From assembly GCA_046759185.1 (NCBI GenBank), contig JBHIBO010000009.1, positions 1-64,000 of the forward strand: 64,000 nt of DNA. Reading direction: 5' to 3'. Under the pieces are notes generated by a model, which made no database searches, was not told the DNA's origin, and saw only the letters and a program-made list of their open reading frames with translations. Shown piece after piece: positions 41,708-49,643 of the stretch. Positions within the stretch are counted from its first letter, which is position 1; every line of letters starts with the position of its first letter. The stretch is from JAJISK01 sp046759185. Its GTDB lineage: Archaea; Thermoplasmatota; Thermoplasmata; RBG-16-68-12; JAJISG01. Both the position numbers and the translations under genes were made by a program.

Positions 41708-41980
41708 GTGGTCCTGTCATTCCTAGGGCTCTCCTTGGCCATCTTCCTTGTTCGCATGCTCCGCGATCGGACCCCCCGTAGGGGAAAGGTCCTGGGCTTC
41801 GGGATTGGGTTCTCGACCTTCCTCTCTGCTTGGATTCTCGTTGAGCTCATCGGCACGCTGGCGCCTCTAGCCTGGGCGGAGATCAGCGACACCTTGCACT
41901 TCGGCGTCTTGCTCGCGCTCGCCGTCTGGCTGAACGTGCGTTGGGGATGGGCGTTTCTGGCAGCCCGGGAGGGGAGCTGA
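41708..41980 (+). CDS. Small three-helix membrane protein C
   Basis: 90 residues from GTG 41708: hydrophobic VLSFLGLSLAIFLVRML, a basic loop RDRTPRRGK, then two more hydrophobic stretches and a charged AAREGS end. The overall plan matches protein B. It overlaps D by 4 bases at the end. Function unknown. Confidence 0.65.
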   Translation: MVLSFLGLSLAIFLVRMLRDRTPRRGKVLGFGIGFSTFLSAWILVELIGTLAPLAWAEISDTLHFGVLLALAVWLNVRWGWAFLAAREGS

Positions 41981-42261
41981 CGGAGCACCCCACCCTCGCC
42001 GTCTTTCGCCTCGCCATCGTCGCTGCGGGGGCGATCGTGACCCTCTGGGGGCTGCGGATGGTCGTTCAGGCCCGCGGTCACCGGGATACGTTTCTCTTTT
42101 TGACCGCAGGATTCGCCCTTCTGACCCTCGGGGCGGTGGTTGAGGGCGTCCTCTTCGAGTTCTTCGGATGGGACCTGACCCCGGCCCACACTGCCGAGGC
42201 ACTGATAGCAGCGCTCGGATTCGCCCTCATCTTAATCTCCATCCAACGGAGCCAGATATGA
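41977..42261 (+). CDS. Small three-helix membrane protein D (paralogue of A)
   Basis: 94 residues if started at CTG 41977, which forms a CTGA overlap with the stop of C. Aligning it with A (A starts V-VDHPYL, D starts L-TEHPTL) puts the CTG exactly where A has its GTG start. An in-frame ATG at 41947 would add ten Gly/Ser-rich residues from inside gene C. The shared core is LTAGFALLTLGAVVEGVLFEF. It is the last gene of the HTH-A-B-C-D unit. Confidence 0.68.
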   Translation: MTEHPTLAVFRLAIVAAGAIVTLWGLRMVVQARGHRDTFLFLTAGFALLTLGAVVEGVLFEFFGWDLTPAHTAEALIAALGFALILISIQRSQI

Positions 42262-42416
42262 GAGCACAAGGAGCGGGCCGTCAAGGAAGCCGTCAGACAT
42301 CGTTCTGAGGTCGATGGCGCCTCAGTCTAGTCATGTCGGTCTCGACCCGCGCGTGACGCTTCACGACGGTACCCGTCCAGGTCGGAGCCAGGCGGTTCCT
42401 CGCAAGAGGGGCGTTC

Positions 42417-43553
42417 TTAGGGCCGGAAGCGCGTGGGCCGCCCCCGTCTCCGGCCCACCCTCTGAGAGAGCTGGGCCTTCGAGAGCAGCTTCTCCTCAAC
42501 GCTGGCCAGGAGTCTCGCTTCAAAGTCCTCCCCATCCCCTCGTCCAAATACGAGGGACCAGTCAAGCAAGTACTCTCCATTCGTGGCTCCCTCCACCGCC
42601 CCGATGCCCGCCTCCGTTCGCATCAGCACCGTGTCGAACCCGGTCGGAGACCCGGTACGGCCCACGGAGAGATCGGCAAAGCGGTTGGAGTAGTCAAGGC
42701 AGGAGAGGCAGCTGGAATCAAAGGCCAGATAGAACTCGGCCAGATCGATGCGCGAATCGGTCCCGTCCGAGTATCGAACGCGAACATCGTCGGGGACGGT
42801 GATGGATTCAACGAGCCGGCCCTGGGGGCTCACGGCCCGCTCGAAGAATCCCCTCTTCCATCGGGCATTCGAGAGGGCACCATAGCAGAACTCCCCGATG
42901 ATGAGGGCGATGTCCTGACTTGGCGGGACCCCGTTGAGCTGCATCCGTCGAATCATCCGGGTCTGGCAGGGCTTGCTCACTACGGCCAGGCGCAGGGGCT
43001 TTGGCTCCGAGCGCCAGAGGTCGCGCAGGAAGCGTACCGTCTGAGGCTTGCGGAACGGGTCTCCCCGCGGCACTTCGACCGGGTCCTCTCGGCGGATCAG
43101 GGCGTGTCCGGTCGGGTTCGTGCCAGGAGGTGCCGGAACGACTGCGGCATCGATCTTCCCTGCCTCGAGGAGGTAGGTCAAGAGCGCGCGGAGGGTTCCC
43201 CGGTCATCTGGGCGAGGTTCCCACGAGGAGGAAGTCAGGCAGGTTGCCCGCAGGACGCGGCCCAAGGGACTCTCGCGGATCCCGTATCGGGTCTCCAGGG
43301 CCAGGTCCAGCTCTTCGACTTCCGGACAGGAGACGTAGCACATCCCAGCGGTCGCGCACTCGGAGGGCGCGTACTCGAAGGCGTCGCCACTGACGGCGGC
43401 CGCGTCACATCCCTCCCGGGCACAGGCATCGAGACAGATGAGACAGAAGGTGCACCTACCGGGGTCGTAGACCTCGCGCAGGAGGTCCGCGAATGTCTTG
43501 GGGGCCTCCCAAAGAGATCCGTCGGAGGTTCTCACTGCCACGGGCTGGGGCAT
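42417..43553 (-). CDS. FrhB-like F420/flavin iron-sulfur oxidoreductase subunit
   Basis: A 378-residue protein of the coenzyme F420 hydrogenase beta-subunit family. The N-terminal double-cluster ferredoxin has Cys 34, 37, 40, 44 and Cys 66, 72, 76. The FrhB N and C domains follow with VSKPCQTRMIRRMQ, IGEFCYGAL and SSCLSCLDYSNRFADLSVG. Relatives reduce or oxidise F420 or act with Hdr-like complexes, or reduce substrates as in F420-dependent glutamate synthase or sulfite reductase. No partner gene is adjacent, so the substrate is open. Confidence 0.85.
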   Translation of the reverse strand: MPQPVAVRTSDGSLWEAPKTFADLLREVYDPGRCTFCLICLDACAREGCDAAAVSGDAFEYAPSECATAGMCYVSCPEVEELDLALETRYGIRESPLGRVLRATCLTSSSWEPRPDDRGTLRALLTYLLEAGKIDAAVVPAPPGTNPTGHALIRREDPVEVPRGDPFRKPQTVRFLRDLWRSEPKPLRLAVVSKPCQTRMIRRMQLNGVPPSQDIALIIGEFCYGALSNARWKRGFFERAVSPQGRLVESITVPDDVRVRYSDGTDSRIDLAEFYLAFDSSCLSCLDYSNRFADLSVGRTGSPTGFDTVLMRTEAGIGAVEGATNGEYLLDWSLVFGRGDGEDFEARLLASVEEKLLSKAQLSQRVGRRRGRPTRFRP

Positions 43554-43646
43554 GACACGGCCTGTCTAAGGCCTTTGAGAAAGGCATGTATATGCTGACG
43601 CTTAGAGTAAGTATACCGCGCCACATAGAATGTACTGGAGGTATCC

Positions 43647-44000
43647 ATGCGCATTCGGACCCCCGTCGACGAACGGATTACCCTTCACGTGCTCCGGCAT
43701 CCGCCCTCGGCCGGAGAGGCGGCGGAAGACGCTCGCGAGGTCGAAAGGCCCCGTGGAGCCTTGCGGGAGGCCCTGGGACGTGCAGACCAGGAATATCGGA
43801 GCGTCCTCCGGGAGGTGAAACCCGTCTTCTATTACGGAAACGCCACGCCAACCGTCATGCGCATCCCTCGCCCAACGGCCGATCGACTCCGCTCATCTCT
43901 GCGCCTCCGGGAGACCGTTCACGGGGTGTGGGGGCCAGAGACCGTCCAACATGGTGACGCCCTGTACGAGCTCTGGATCCAGCATCAGCTCTGCGGCTAG
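43647..44000 (+). CDS. Hypothetical protein
   Basis: 117 residues from ATG 43647, preceded by a clear GGAGG ribosome site five bases upstream, which is not common in this window. The protein is charged with a basic middle part and a C-terminal VHGVWGPETVQHGDALYELW segment. No family is recognised. It is divergent from the FrhB-like gene; several TATA-like runs lie in the 93-base gap. Confidence 0.6.
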   Translation: MRIRTPVDERITLHVLRHPPSAGEAAEDAREVERPRGALREALGRADQEYRSVLREVKPVFYYGNATPTVMRIPRPTADRLRSSLRLRETVHGVWGPETVQHGDALYELWIQHQLCG

Positions 44001-44208
44001 CCGTCGGGGAGAGATTACCCAATGAGACCCCAGATCGCGGTCCCTCTGTCCATGGCGGAGGCGGGCCCCGAGCATCAGGGCCCGGTCTATGAAGAATGGG
44101 ATGGGCGGGCGAGATAAACTAAATGACACTGATAGCCTATACTCTCCTCTCGATAGATACGCAAAACTAAAGGGCAGTTTGCGCGTTTTTCGCATCACGG
44201 TGCGTACC

Positions 44209-44742
44209 ATGGCTGGAACTGAGGGTGGAAGTGCGTGGGCCAACCGCTTCATCGTGGCGGGGATCCTGCTGGGGGCGGTCACGTTCGGCGTCTTCGCCGG
44301 GCTCCTTCTCTTGACGCTCACGGGGCAGCCGATCTCCCGGGCCCTTGCGGCAGGAGGCATCGGCGTGTGGTTGCTCGTGGGCGGTGTCGGCCTCCTGATT
44401 CTCACGATTGGCGTCGTGACCACGGCACTCTTCTATCAGCACATCGAGGTGACCATGGGGAGGCCCTACAGGGGCGTGATGATGAACATCCTGGCATGGC
44501 TTCACCTGACGCTGCTGCCCATCGCGGGTCTGGTGGCAGCGTTGATGTTCACATATGTGGGATGGGCGGGAGGCATTGGCGGGGTCGCCCCTGAGTTTGG
44601 CGGGGGAGGCCTAAACCCCGGGGAGATTCATGCGATCGCGGCCCCGTTTGTCGACCCCATCGGCTACGCCTTGGCCGTGGCGTTCCTGGGGGTCCTCCTG
44701 GGCGGCCTCGGTTACGTCATCATGTGGATAAGGAAGCGCTAG
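44209..44742 (+). CDS. Four-helix membrane protein of unknown function
   Basis: 177 residues from ATG 44209 (the frame stays open to 44089 but the extra part is unlike a protein start). Hydrophobic segments lie at about 12-35, 45-72, 92-115 and 148-170, with short basic loops (MGRPYRGVMMN; C-terminal WIRKR). A Gly-rich extramembrane loop (EFGGGGLNPGEIHAIAAPFV) separates helices 3 and 4. No family is recognised. The 208 bases before it contain TATA-like runs but no supported gene. Confidence 0.65.
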   Translation: MAGTEGGSAWANRFIVAGILLGAVTFGVFAGLLLLTLTGQPISRALAAGGIGVWLLVGGVGLLILTIGVVTTALFYQHIEVTMGRPYRGVMMNILAWLHLTLLPIAGLVAALMFTYVGWAGGIGGVAPEFGGGGLNPGEIHAIAAPFVDPIGYALAVAFLGVLLGGLGYVIMWIRKR

Positions 44743-44837
44743 CCGCCCCTCTTGGGCTACCCGTCGCCTGGTCGGGCGAGGCGTCCCGGTGAGTAGCGGA
44801 GCGACTCGATCGGCCACCTCCGCGAACCAGCTGGGGT

Positions 44838-45407
44838 CTAGGCGGTGCGAGGAGGGCCGTCGGCCGACGTGCGAAGTCTCTCGTGGAACTGTTTCCGGAA
44901 CCTCGCCACCTTCGGGGCGACAATGGCACGGCAATAGGGCTGCTCGGGATTCTTGAGGAAGTAGTCCTGGTGATACTCCTCCGCGCGATAGAACGAGTCA
45001 AAGGCGACGACCTCTGTGACGATGGGATCTTGCCAAACGCCGGGATGAAACTCGGCGATGACCCGCTTCGCGCTATCCTCCTGCGTGGGGGTGTGATAGA
45101 AGATGGCGGAGCGGTACTGCGGTCCCACGTCGGGACCCTGCCGGTTGAGGGTCGTGGGATCGTGGACGGAGAAGAAGACCCTGAGGAGGTCTTCGTACGA
45201 GAGGAGGGTGGAATCAAAGCGCATCTGGACCGCCTCTGCGTGTCCCGTGGTCCCTCTGCCGACCTGCCGGTATGAGGGATTGACGACGGTCCCGCCCGAG
45301 TACCCGACCTCGACGCTCTCGACGCCGCGGAGGGTCTCGAAGAGAGGCTGTAGGCACCAAAAGCACCCTCCTGCGAGGGTCGCCGTTTCCAGGCCGTCCT
45401 CGTTCAT
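44838..45407 (-). CDS. msrA: Peptide methionine sulfoxide reductase MsrA
   Basis: Repairs methionine-S-sulfoxide. The 189-residue protein has the catalytic GGCFWCLQP near the start, GYSGG, GHAEAVQ, DPTTLNRQGPDVGPQYRSAIF and EYHQDYF. A C-terminal Cys in EQPYCRAIV probably recycles the enzyme. ATG 45407 gives the family start; the longer frame to 45491 adds a basic tail. It is followed in the genome by osmC upstream on the same strand, both being oxidative-stress functions. Confidence 0.94.
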   Translation of the reverse strand: MNEDGLETATLAGGCFWCLQPLFETLRGVESVEVGYSGGTVVNPSYRQVGRGTTGHAEAVQMRFDSTLLSYEDLLRVFFSVHDPTTLNRQGPDVGPQYRSAIFYHTPTQEDSAKRVIAEFHPGVWQDPIVTEVVAFDSFYRAEEYHQDYFLKNPEQPYCRAIVAPKVARFRKQFHERLRTSADGPPRTA

Positions 45408-45433
45408 GTGGGATGTCCTTCCACGCCTAGGAC

Positions 45434-45856
45434 TTAGAGGAGCTCGGCGTTGAGCGTGATCTCGGTGTTGAGTAGGCGGGAGATGGGACAATCCTCCTTT
45501 GCCCCCTCAGCCGCCTTTAGAAAGGCTTCGCTCGTCGCGCCTGGCACCTTAGCCACCACGTCGAGGTTGACGGAGGTCGTTGTCCACCCCCCTCCCGTCT
45601 TCTCAAAGTTCAGTGTCGCCGTGGTGCGGATGTCCTCCGGAGAGAATCCCGCGTTGCCCAGGGCGCTCGAGAGGGCCATGGAGAAGCAGCCTGCGTGAGC
45701 CGCCGCAACGAGCTCCTCGGGGTTCGTCCCCGGTTCGTCCTTGAACCGGGTGGTGAAGGAATAGGGGACCCCCTTCAGTACGCCGCTATCCGTCGAGAAC
45801 GATCCCTTTCCGTCTTGGAGCCCGCCCAACCAGATGGCGCTAGCGTGTCGCTTCAA
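45434..45856 (-). CDS. OsmC/Ohr family peroxidase-like protein
   Basis: A 140-residue OsmC-fold protein. It has the redox Cys pair in AAHAGCFSMALS and DCPISRLL, spaced as in organic hydroperoxide reductases, and the FKDEPGTNPEELVAA segment of the OsmC branch. It reduces organic peroxides with a dithiol donor. It is 26 bases upstream of msrA, so the two probably share a message. Confidence 0.93.
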   Translation of the reverse strand: MKRHASAIWLGGLQDGKGSFSTDSGVLKGVPYSFTTRFKDEPGTNPEELVAAAHAGCFSMALSSALGNAGFSPEDIRTTATLNFEKTGGGWTTTSVNLDVVAKVPGATSEAFLKAAEGAKEDCPISRLLNTEITLNAELL

Positions 45857-46000
45857 TTGTCACTCCCCGAGAAGACGACGGCCGGGCAGTGCCTTTAATG
45901 CTTGCCCCTGCGCAGAGTCCCCGGGCCGAGGGACAGAGGCGAACGCGGCACCGCCCAGCCGACACCAGGGTGTGAGCCGGCTCAGGATCGCCCTTACCTT

Positions 46001-46007
46001 CTTTATC
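46001..46007 (+). promoter_or_regulatory. TATA box of the HTH-10 regulator
   Basis: CTTTATC centred 25 bases before the GTG at 46029; this decides the start against a much longer open frame. Confidence 0.5.
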
Positions 46008-46028
46008 GAGAGATCCCTCCTCTTACAG

Positions 46029-46679
46029 GTGGCGTCCCTCCTGGTCGAGTTCCGCGTGGCCTCCGACCGGTGTCCACTGATCCGCCTAACACGCGAATTT
46101 GAGAGTGTAGAGGTCGAGTACCTGGACATGGCCCAGACTTCAGGGGACGCGTTCCTGGAGGTTTTCGAGGTTCGGGGCCCTCGGGCAGTGGCGTTCGGCG
46201 AGGCCCTCGCGTCCACCAAGGGCGTCTCGCAGGTTCAAGTCCAGGAAGAGGGTTCCGACAAGATTGTTGGCCAGGGGGTCATCGCGCAACGCTGCGTTCG
46301 GAGGGTGTTGGCTCAGGACGGGTGGATGCCTTCGAAGGTCGTGGCGGCCGGGGGCAAGGAAACGATTTCCGTGTTTGTCTCCGATCTGGATGAGGCCCGC
46401 GATCTGGTCAACCACGTCCAGAACCAATACCCAAGCTTTGAGTTGGCAAAGATCACCTCTCAGGGATCGGGAGCTAGGGCCTTCGGGAGGGCGGGGGGCT
46501 TCGGTCTGACGCGGCGGCAGGAGGAGGTCCTGCGAAGGGCCATCTCCGAAGGCTACTTCGACTCCCACAGGAGAAAATCTGCCAAAGAGATCGCCGATCG
46601 CATGGGGGTCGACCGCAGCACCTTCGCACGCCACCTGCGCGCGGCTTTGAAGAAAGTGCTCTCGAACCTGCTGGGGTGA
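46029..46679 (+). CDS. HTH-10 (bacterio-opsin activator-type) transcriptional regulator
   Basis: A 216-residue archaeal regulator. The N-terminal two thirds is an alpha/beta sensor-like region. The C-terminal HTH-10 domain is clear: LTRRQEEVLRRAISEGYFDSHR then SAKEIADRMGVDRSTFARHLRAALKKVL. No Cys-rich or PAS motif is evident. It converges on etfB with an 8-base gap. Its target is unknown; neighbouring etf or stress genes are possible. Confidence 0.9.
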   Translation: MASLLVEFRVASDRCPLIRLTREFESVEVEYLDMAQTSGDAFLEVFEVRGPRAVAFGEALASTKGVSQVQVQEEGSDKIVGQGVIAQRCVRRVLAQDGWMPSKVVAAGGKETISVFVSDLDEARDLVNHVQNQYPSFELAKITSQGSGARAFGRAGGFGLTRRQEEVLRRAISEGYFDSHRRKSAKEIADRMGVDRSTFARHLRAALKKVLSNLLG

Positions 46680-46687
46680 GAGAGGAC

Positions 46688-47482
46688 TCAGAGATTCAGA
46701 AACGGCTTCAGTGCGTCCGCCAGGGCCTGGACCTTCTCCTCCAAGGTTCCCGGAATGAACTGCCGCTTCCGTTCCACGGGTTCTCCCTCCACCAGGTCGT
46801 CCACGATGGTGAAGGAGCCCGCCAGTCCCACCTCCTCGTCCCGCAAGCCCAGGTCCGCCGCCGTCCATACCTGCACCCACCCGGACTCGGCTGCTGCCTC
46901 CACCCTGTCGAAGTCGGGGAACCGAGGCTCGTTGGAGCCCACCACCACGGATACGACGGCTGGCATCGGAGCGGCCAGGACCTCGTAGCTGGATTCGAGA
47001 GCGCGTCGGGCGATGACGGAGTCCCCCTCCACCCGCACGTCGTCCGCAAAGGTGATCTGCGGGACGTCCAACCACTCCGCGAGGCCCGGGGGCACCTGCC
47101 CTGTGCTGGAATCGGCGGACTCTTCCCCACAGATGACCAGATCGTACTTTCCCAGCTTCTCGACCGCCCGCGCCAGGGTGAGGGAGGTCGGGTAGGTGTC
47201 GGCACCGGCGAAGGCTCGATCGCTCAGCAAGACTGCCCGATCGGCCCCCATGCCCAGACAGAGCTCCAAGTATTCCTTGAACAAGGGCGGTCCCATGGAG
47301 ATGAGGGTGACCGTGCCGCCGTAGGCGTCTCTGAGCGCCAAGGCCACCTCCAACGCGTTCTTGTCCGGCGGGTTCAGCACGTTCTCCGCGGCCGCCCGAT
47401 CCAGGGTCTTCGTCTCCGGGTTCAGCGTGACCTCCTCGGGCTTGGGGACCACCTTCAGCGAGACGACGATGTGCATGCTCAT
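46688..47482 (-). CDS. etfB: Electron transfer flavoprotein beta subunit
   Basis: 264 residues, with IVVSLKVVPKPEEV, a central LISMGPP and the ADRAVLLSDRAFAGADTYPTS segment, then LVICGEESADSSTGQVPPGLAEWL, the AMP/FAD-binding loop of EtfB. With EtfA it forms a flavin electron carrier that in some forms bifurcates electrons. It is the last gene of the eight-gene Kor-Hdr-Etf operon. Confidence 0.93.
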   Translation of the reverse strand: MSMHIVVSLKVVPKPEEVTLNPETKTLDRAAAENVLNPPDKNALEVALALRDAYGGTVTLISMGPPLFKEYLELCLGMGADRAVLLSDRAFAGADTYPTSLTLARAVEKLGKYDLVICGEESADSSTGQVPPGLAEWLDVPQITFADDVRVEGDSVIARRALESSYEVLAAPMPAVVSVVVGSNEPRFPDFDRVEAAAESGWVQVWTAADLGLRDEEVGLAGSFTIVDDLVEGEPVERKRQFIPGTLEEKVQALADALKPFLNL

Positions 47483-48492
47483 GCCGCCACCATCCTCGTC
47501 TCCTCAAGCTTTTCAATGAGGGGAGGGAGAAGTTCGAAGAGGTCCCCGACCACGCAGAGGTCCGCCTGGTCGAAGATCGGAGCATTCTCGTCGGTGTTGA
47601 TGGCCACCACCGTGCTGACATCTTTCAGGCCGGAGACGAAGTGGCTGGCGCCACTGGCTCCGAGGATAATGGCCAGCTTGGATCGCAGGGAAATGCCCGT
47701 GGAACCGACCTGTTTCTCGCGGCCAGCGACCCCAATGTCCACGAGCGGCCGGGTCACCCCGATGGCCGCGTCCAGCAGCGAGGCCAGCTCTTCCACCAGG
47801 GCGAGGTCGCCCCCAGTGCCCATGCCCGCCACGAGCGCCCGGAGGGCGGAATTGACCTCCTCCCGGGGCAAGACTCTTCGCTCCAAGACGCGGCAGCGAA
47901 TCTCCTCCGGTCGGAGGTCCACGGCAACAGTCTCGACGTGCCCTTCCCGCGCGTCATCGGCTTCGAGAGGTGCAAAGATACCCGGGCGCACCGTAGACAT
48001 CTGAGGGCGTCCCGTCTCCGACGTGATGATGGCAAGGATGCTTCCGCCAAAGCCCGGGACGGCGGATAGTAGGAGGCCCTTCTCACGATCCACGTCGAGG
48101 CGGGTAGCATTGGCCGTGAGTCCCGTCCCAAGCCGGACGGCCAACCGACCGGCGAGATCTCTTCCATTATTCGTCGCGCCGAGGAGGAGGATGTTGGGTC
48201 TGCGCTCCTCGATGAGGTGGGCCATGACCTTCGCATAACCGTCCGTTGTGTACCCTGCCAAGAGGGGATGGTTCACCAAGAGGACCTCGTCCGCTCCGAA
48301 TCGAATGGCCTCCCTTCCCAGGTCGTCTGTCTTGTGACCCAGGATGATGGCCGCGAGGGACTCGTCCAACTCGTCCGCCAACGCCCGGCCCCTGCCTAGG
48401 AGTTCGAGTCCCACCGGGAGGAGATGGCCTTGCTCCTGCTCCAGGTAGACCCAGAGACCCTGGTGGGCATCCCCCTGCGCCTTGGGGCTCAT
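47479..48492 (-). CDS. etfA: Electron transfer flavoprotein alpha subunit
   Basis: 337 residues. The N-terminal domain ends LLLGATNNGRDLAGRLAVRLGTGLTANATRL. The C-terminal FAD domain has RPLVDIGVAGREKQVGSTG, ASGASHFVSG and VVAINTDENAPIFDQADLCVVGD. The GxTG and SGxxxH residues that hold FAD are present. It overlaps etfB and the Hdr gene by 4 bases on each side. It lacks an N-terminal ferredoxin domain. Confidence 0.93.
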   Translation of the reverse strand: MSPKAQGDAHQGLWVYLEQEQGHLLPVGLELLGRGRALADELDESLAAIILGHKTDDLGREAIRFGADEVLLVNHPLLAGYTTDGYAKVMAHLIEERRPNILLLGATNNGRDLAGRLAVRLGTGLTANATRLDVDREKGLLLSAVPGFGGSILAIITSETGRPQMSTVRPGIFAPLEADDAREGHVETVAVDLRPEEIRCRVLERRVLPREEVNSALRALVAGMGTGGDLALVEELASLLDAAIGVTRPLVDIGVAGREKQVGSTGISLRSKLAIILGASGASHFVSGLKDVSTVVAINTDENAPIFDQADLCVVGDLFELLPPLIEKLEETRMVAA

Positions 48493-49643
48493 CCCCGCAC
48501 CGCCTTCGTTGGGGCAAGCAGCTCCATCACGTCGACGACGCGGGCCCCCTGCATCCGGTGCGTGCTATCCTCGAAGTTCTGGATGCAGTAAGGACACGAG
48601 GTGGCCAGAAGCGGGATGTCCGCCTCCTTCACCTGCTCCATCCGCTTGTCGGACAGCCTCTCTCCCCCCTCCTCCCGCCACATGCCTCCGCCGCCCCCTC
48701 CGCAACAGAGGGCGTTCAGCCGGTTGTCCCGCAATTCCTCAAGCTCCAGGCCGGGCACCGACTCCAAGAGCTTCCTTGGAGGTTCGAAGATGCCGTTGTA
48801 GCGACCCAGGTAGCAGGGATCGTGGTAGGCCACCCGGGAACCCTTCACCTTGGCCGGCTTCAGGATCCCCTTGTCCAGCATGTGCTCCAGGTACTCCGTG
48901 TAGTGAAGCACCTCGGCCTCCAGGCCGTAGCGGGGGTACAGATTCCGGAACATGTCGAAGCAGTGAGGAGAGATGGCCACGATGGTGTTCGCTCCTGTAC
49001 CCTCGAAGGTCTTCACGTTCTCCTCGACGAGCCCCTGCAGGTAGCCCCTCTCGCCGGTGACGCGCACCGCGTCCCCGCAGCACCTCTCCCGGCTCCCCAG
49101 GATACCCACCTCCACGCCGGCCTGGTTGAGAACCTGCATTAGGCCTCGGGCCACGCCCTGCAAGCGGGGATCGTAGGAGCCTGCACATCCCACATACAGC
49201 AGGACGGACACCCCCTCGGCGGCGTCCCGCACCTTCAGGCCCTCGGCCCACCTAGCCCGCTCGGACCGGGGGTCGTTCCAGGGATTTCCCTCCTCCAGGG
49301 TCGACCAGAGGAGCTTGTTCATCTCGCGTGGAACCGTCCTCGCCTTGAAGGCCAGGGCCCGGAGCCCCATGATGGCCTCCACAATGTGGACATCTCGGGG
49401 GCAGCGGACTTCGCAGGAGCGGCAGGCGCTGCACATCCAGATGTCTTCCATCCCCCCCTCCAGACCCAGCTGGGCCCGCCGAAGAATCCTTCGGGCTGAG
49501 AGGGGGCGATCGAGGTAGGACAGGAGGGGGCAAGACGCGGTGCAGGTCCCGCATTGGAAGCAGGGATTCATGGCCCCAGCCGTGATCTCATACACCTTCT
49601 GCCAGAGCTCGTCGTCCAGCTCCACCACGGCCTCGGCCATCAT
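48489..49643 (-). CDS. HdrD-like subunit (fused HdrC ferredoxin and HdrB CCG domains)
   Basis: 384 residues. Residues 25-85 hold a two-cluster HdrC-type ferredoxin (CFQCGTCTASC and CSACRSCEVRC). Residues 145-375 hold two CCG modules, with CAGSYDP...CCGD and DPCYLGRY...CCGGGGGGMW. These build the non-cubane clusters that cleave disulfides in heterodisulfide reductase and serve as acceptors in GlpC/LutA-like proteins. Placed between HdrA and EtfA by 4-base overlaps. The substrate may be a thiol-disulfide, a quinone-like acceptor or another compound; it cannot be told. Confidence 0.9.
   Translation of the reverse strand: MMAEAVVELDDELWQKVYEITAGAMNPCFQCGTCTASCPLLSYLDRPLSARRILRRAQLGLEGGMEDIWMCSACRSCEVRCPRDVHIVEAIMGLRALAFKARTVPREMNKLLWSTLEEGNPWNDPRSERARWAEGLKVRDAAEGVSVLLYVGCAGSYDPRLQGVARGLMQVLNQAGVEVGILGSRERCCGDAVRVTGERGYLQGLVEENVKTFEGTGANTIVAISPHCFDMFRNLYPRYGLEAEVLHYTEYLEHMLDKGILKPAKVKGSRVAYHDPCYLGRYNGIFEPPRKLLESVPGLELEELRDNRLNALCCGGGGGGMWREEGGERLSDKRMEQVKEADIPLLATSCPYCIQNFEDSTHRMQGARVVDVMELLAPTKAVRG

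Noticed and set aside
44023..44118. A 31-codon frame before the four-helix membrane protein
   Set aside because: Too short, no motif, no ribosome site or clear promoter; treated as non-coding.
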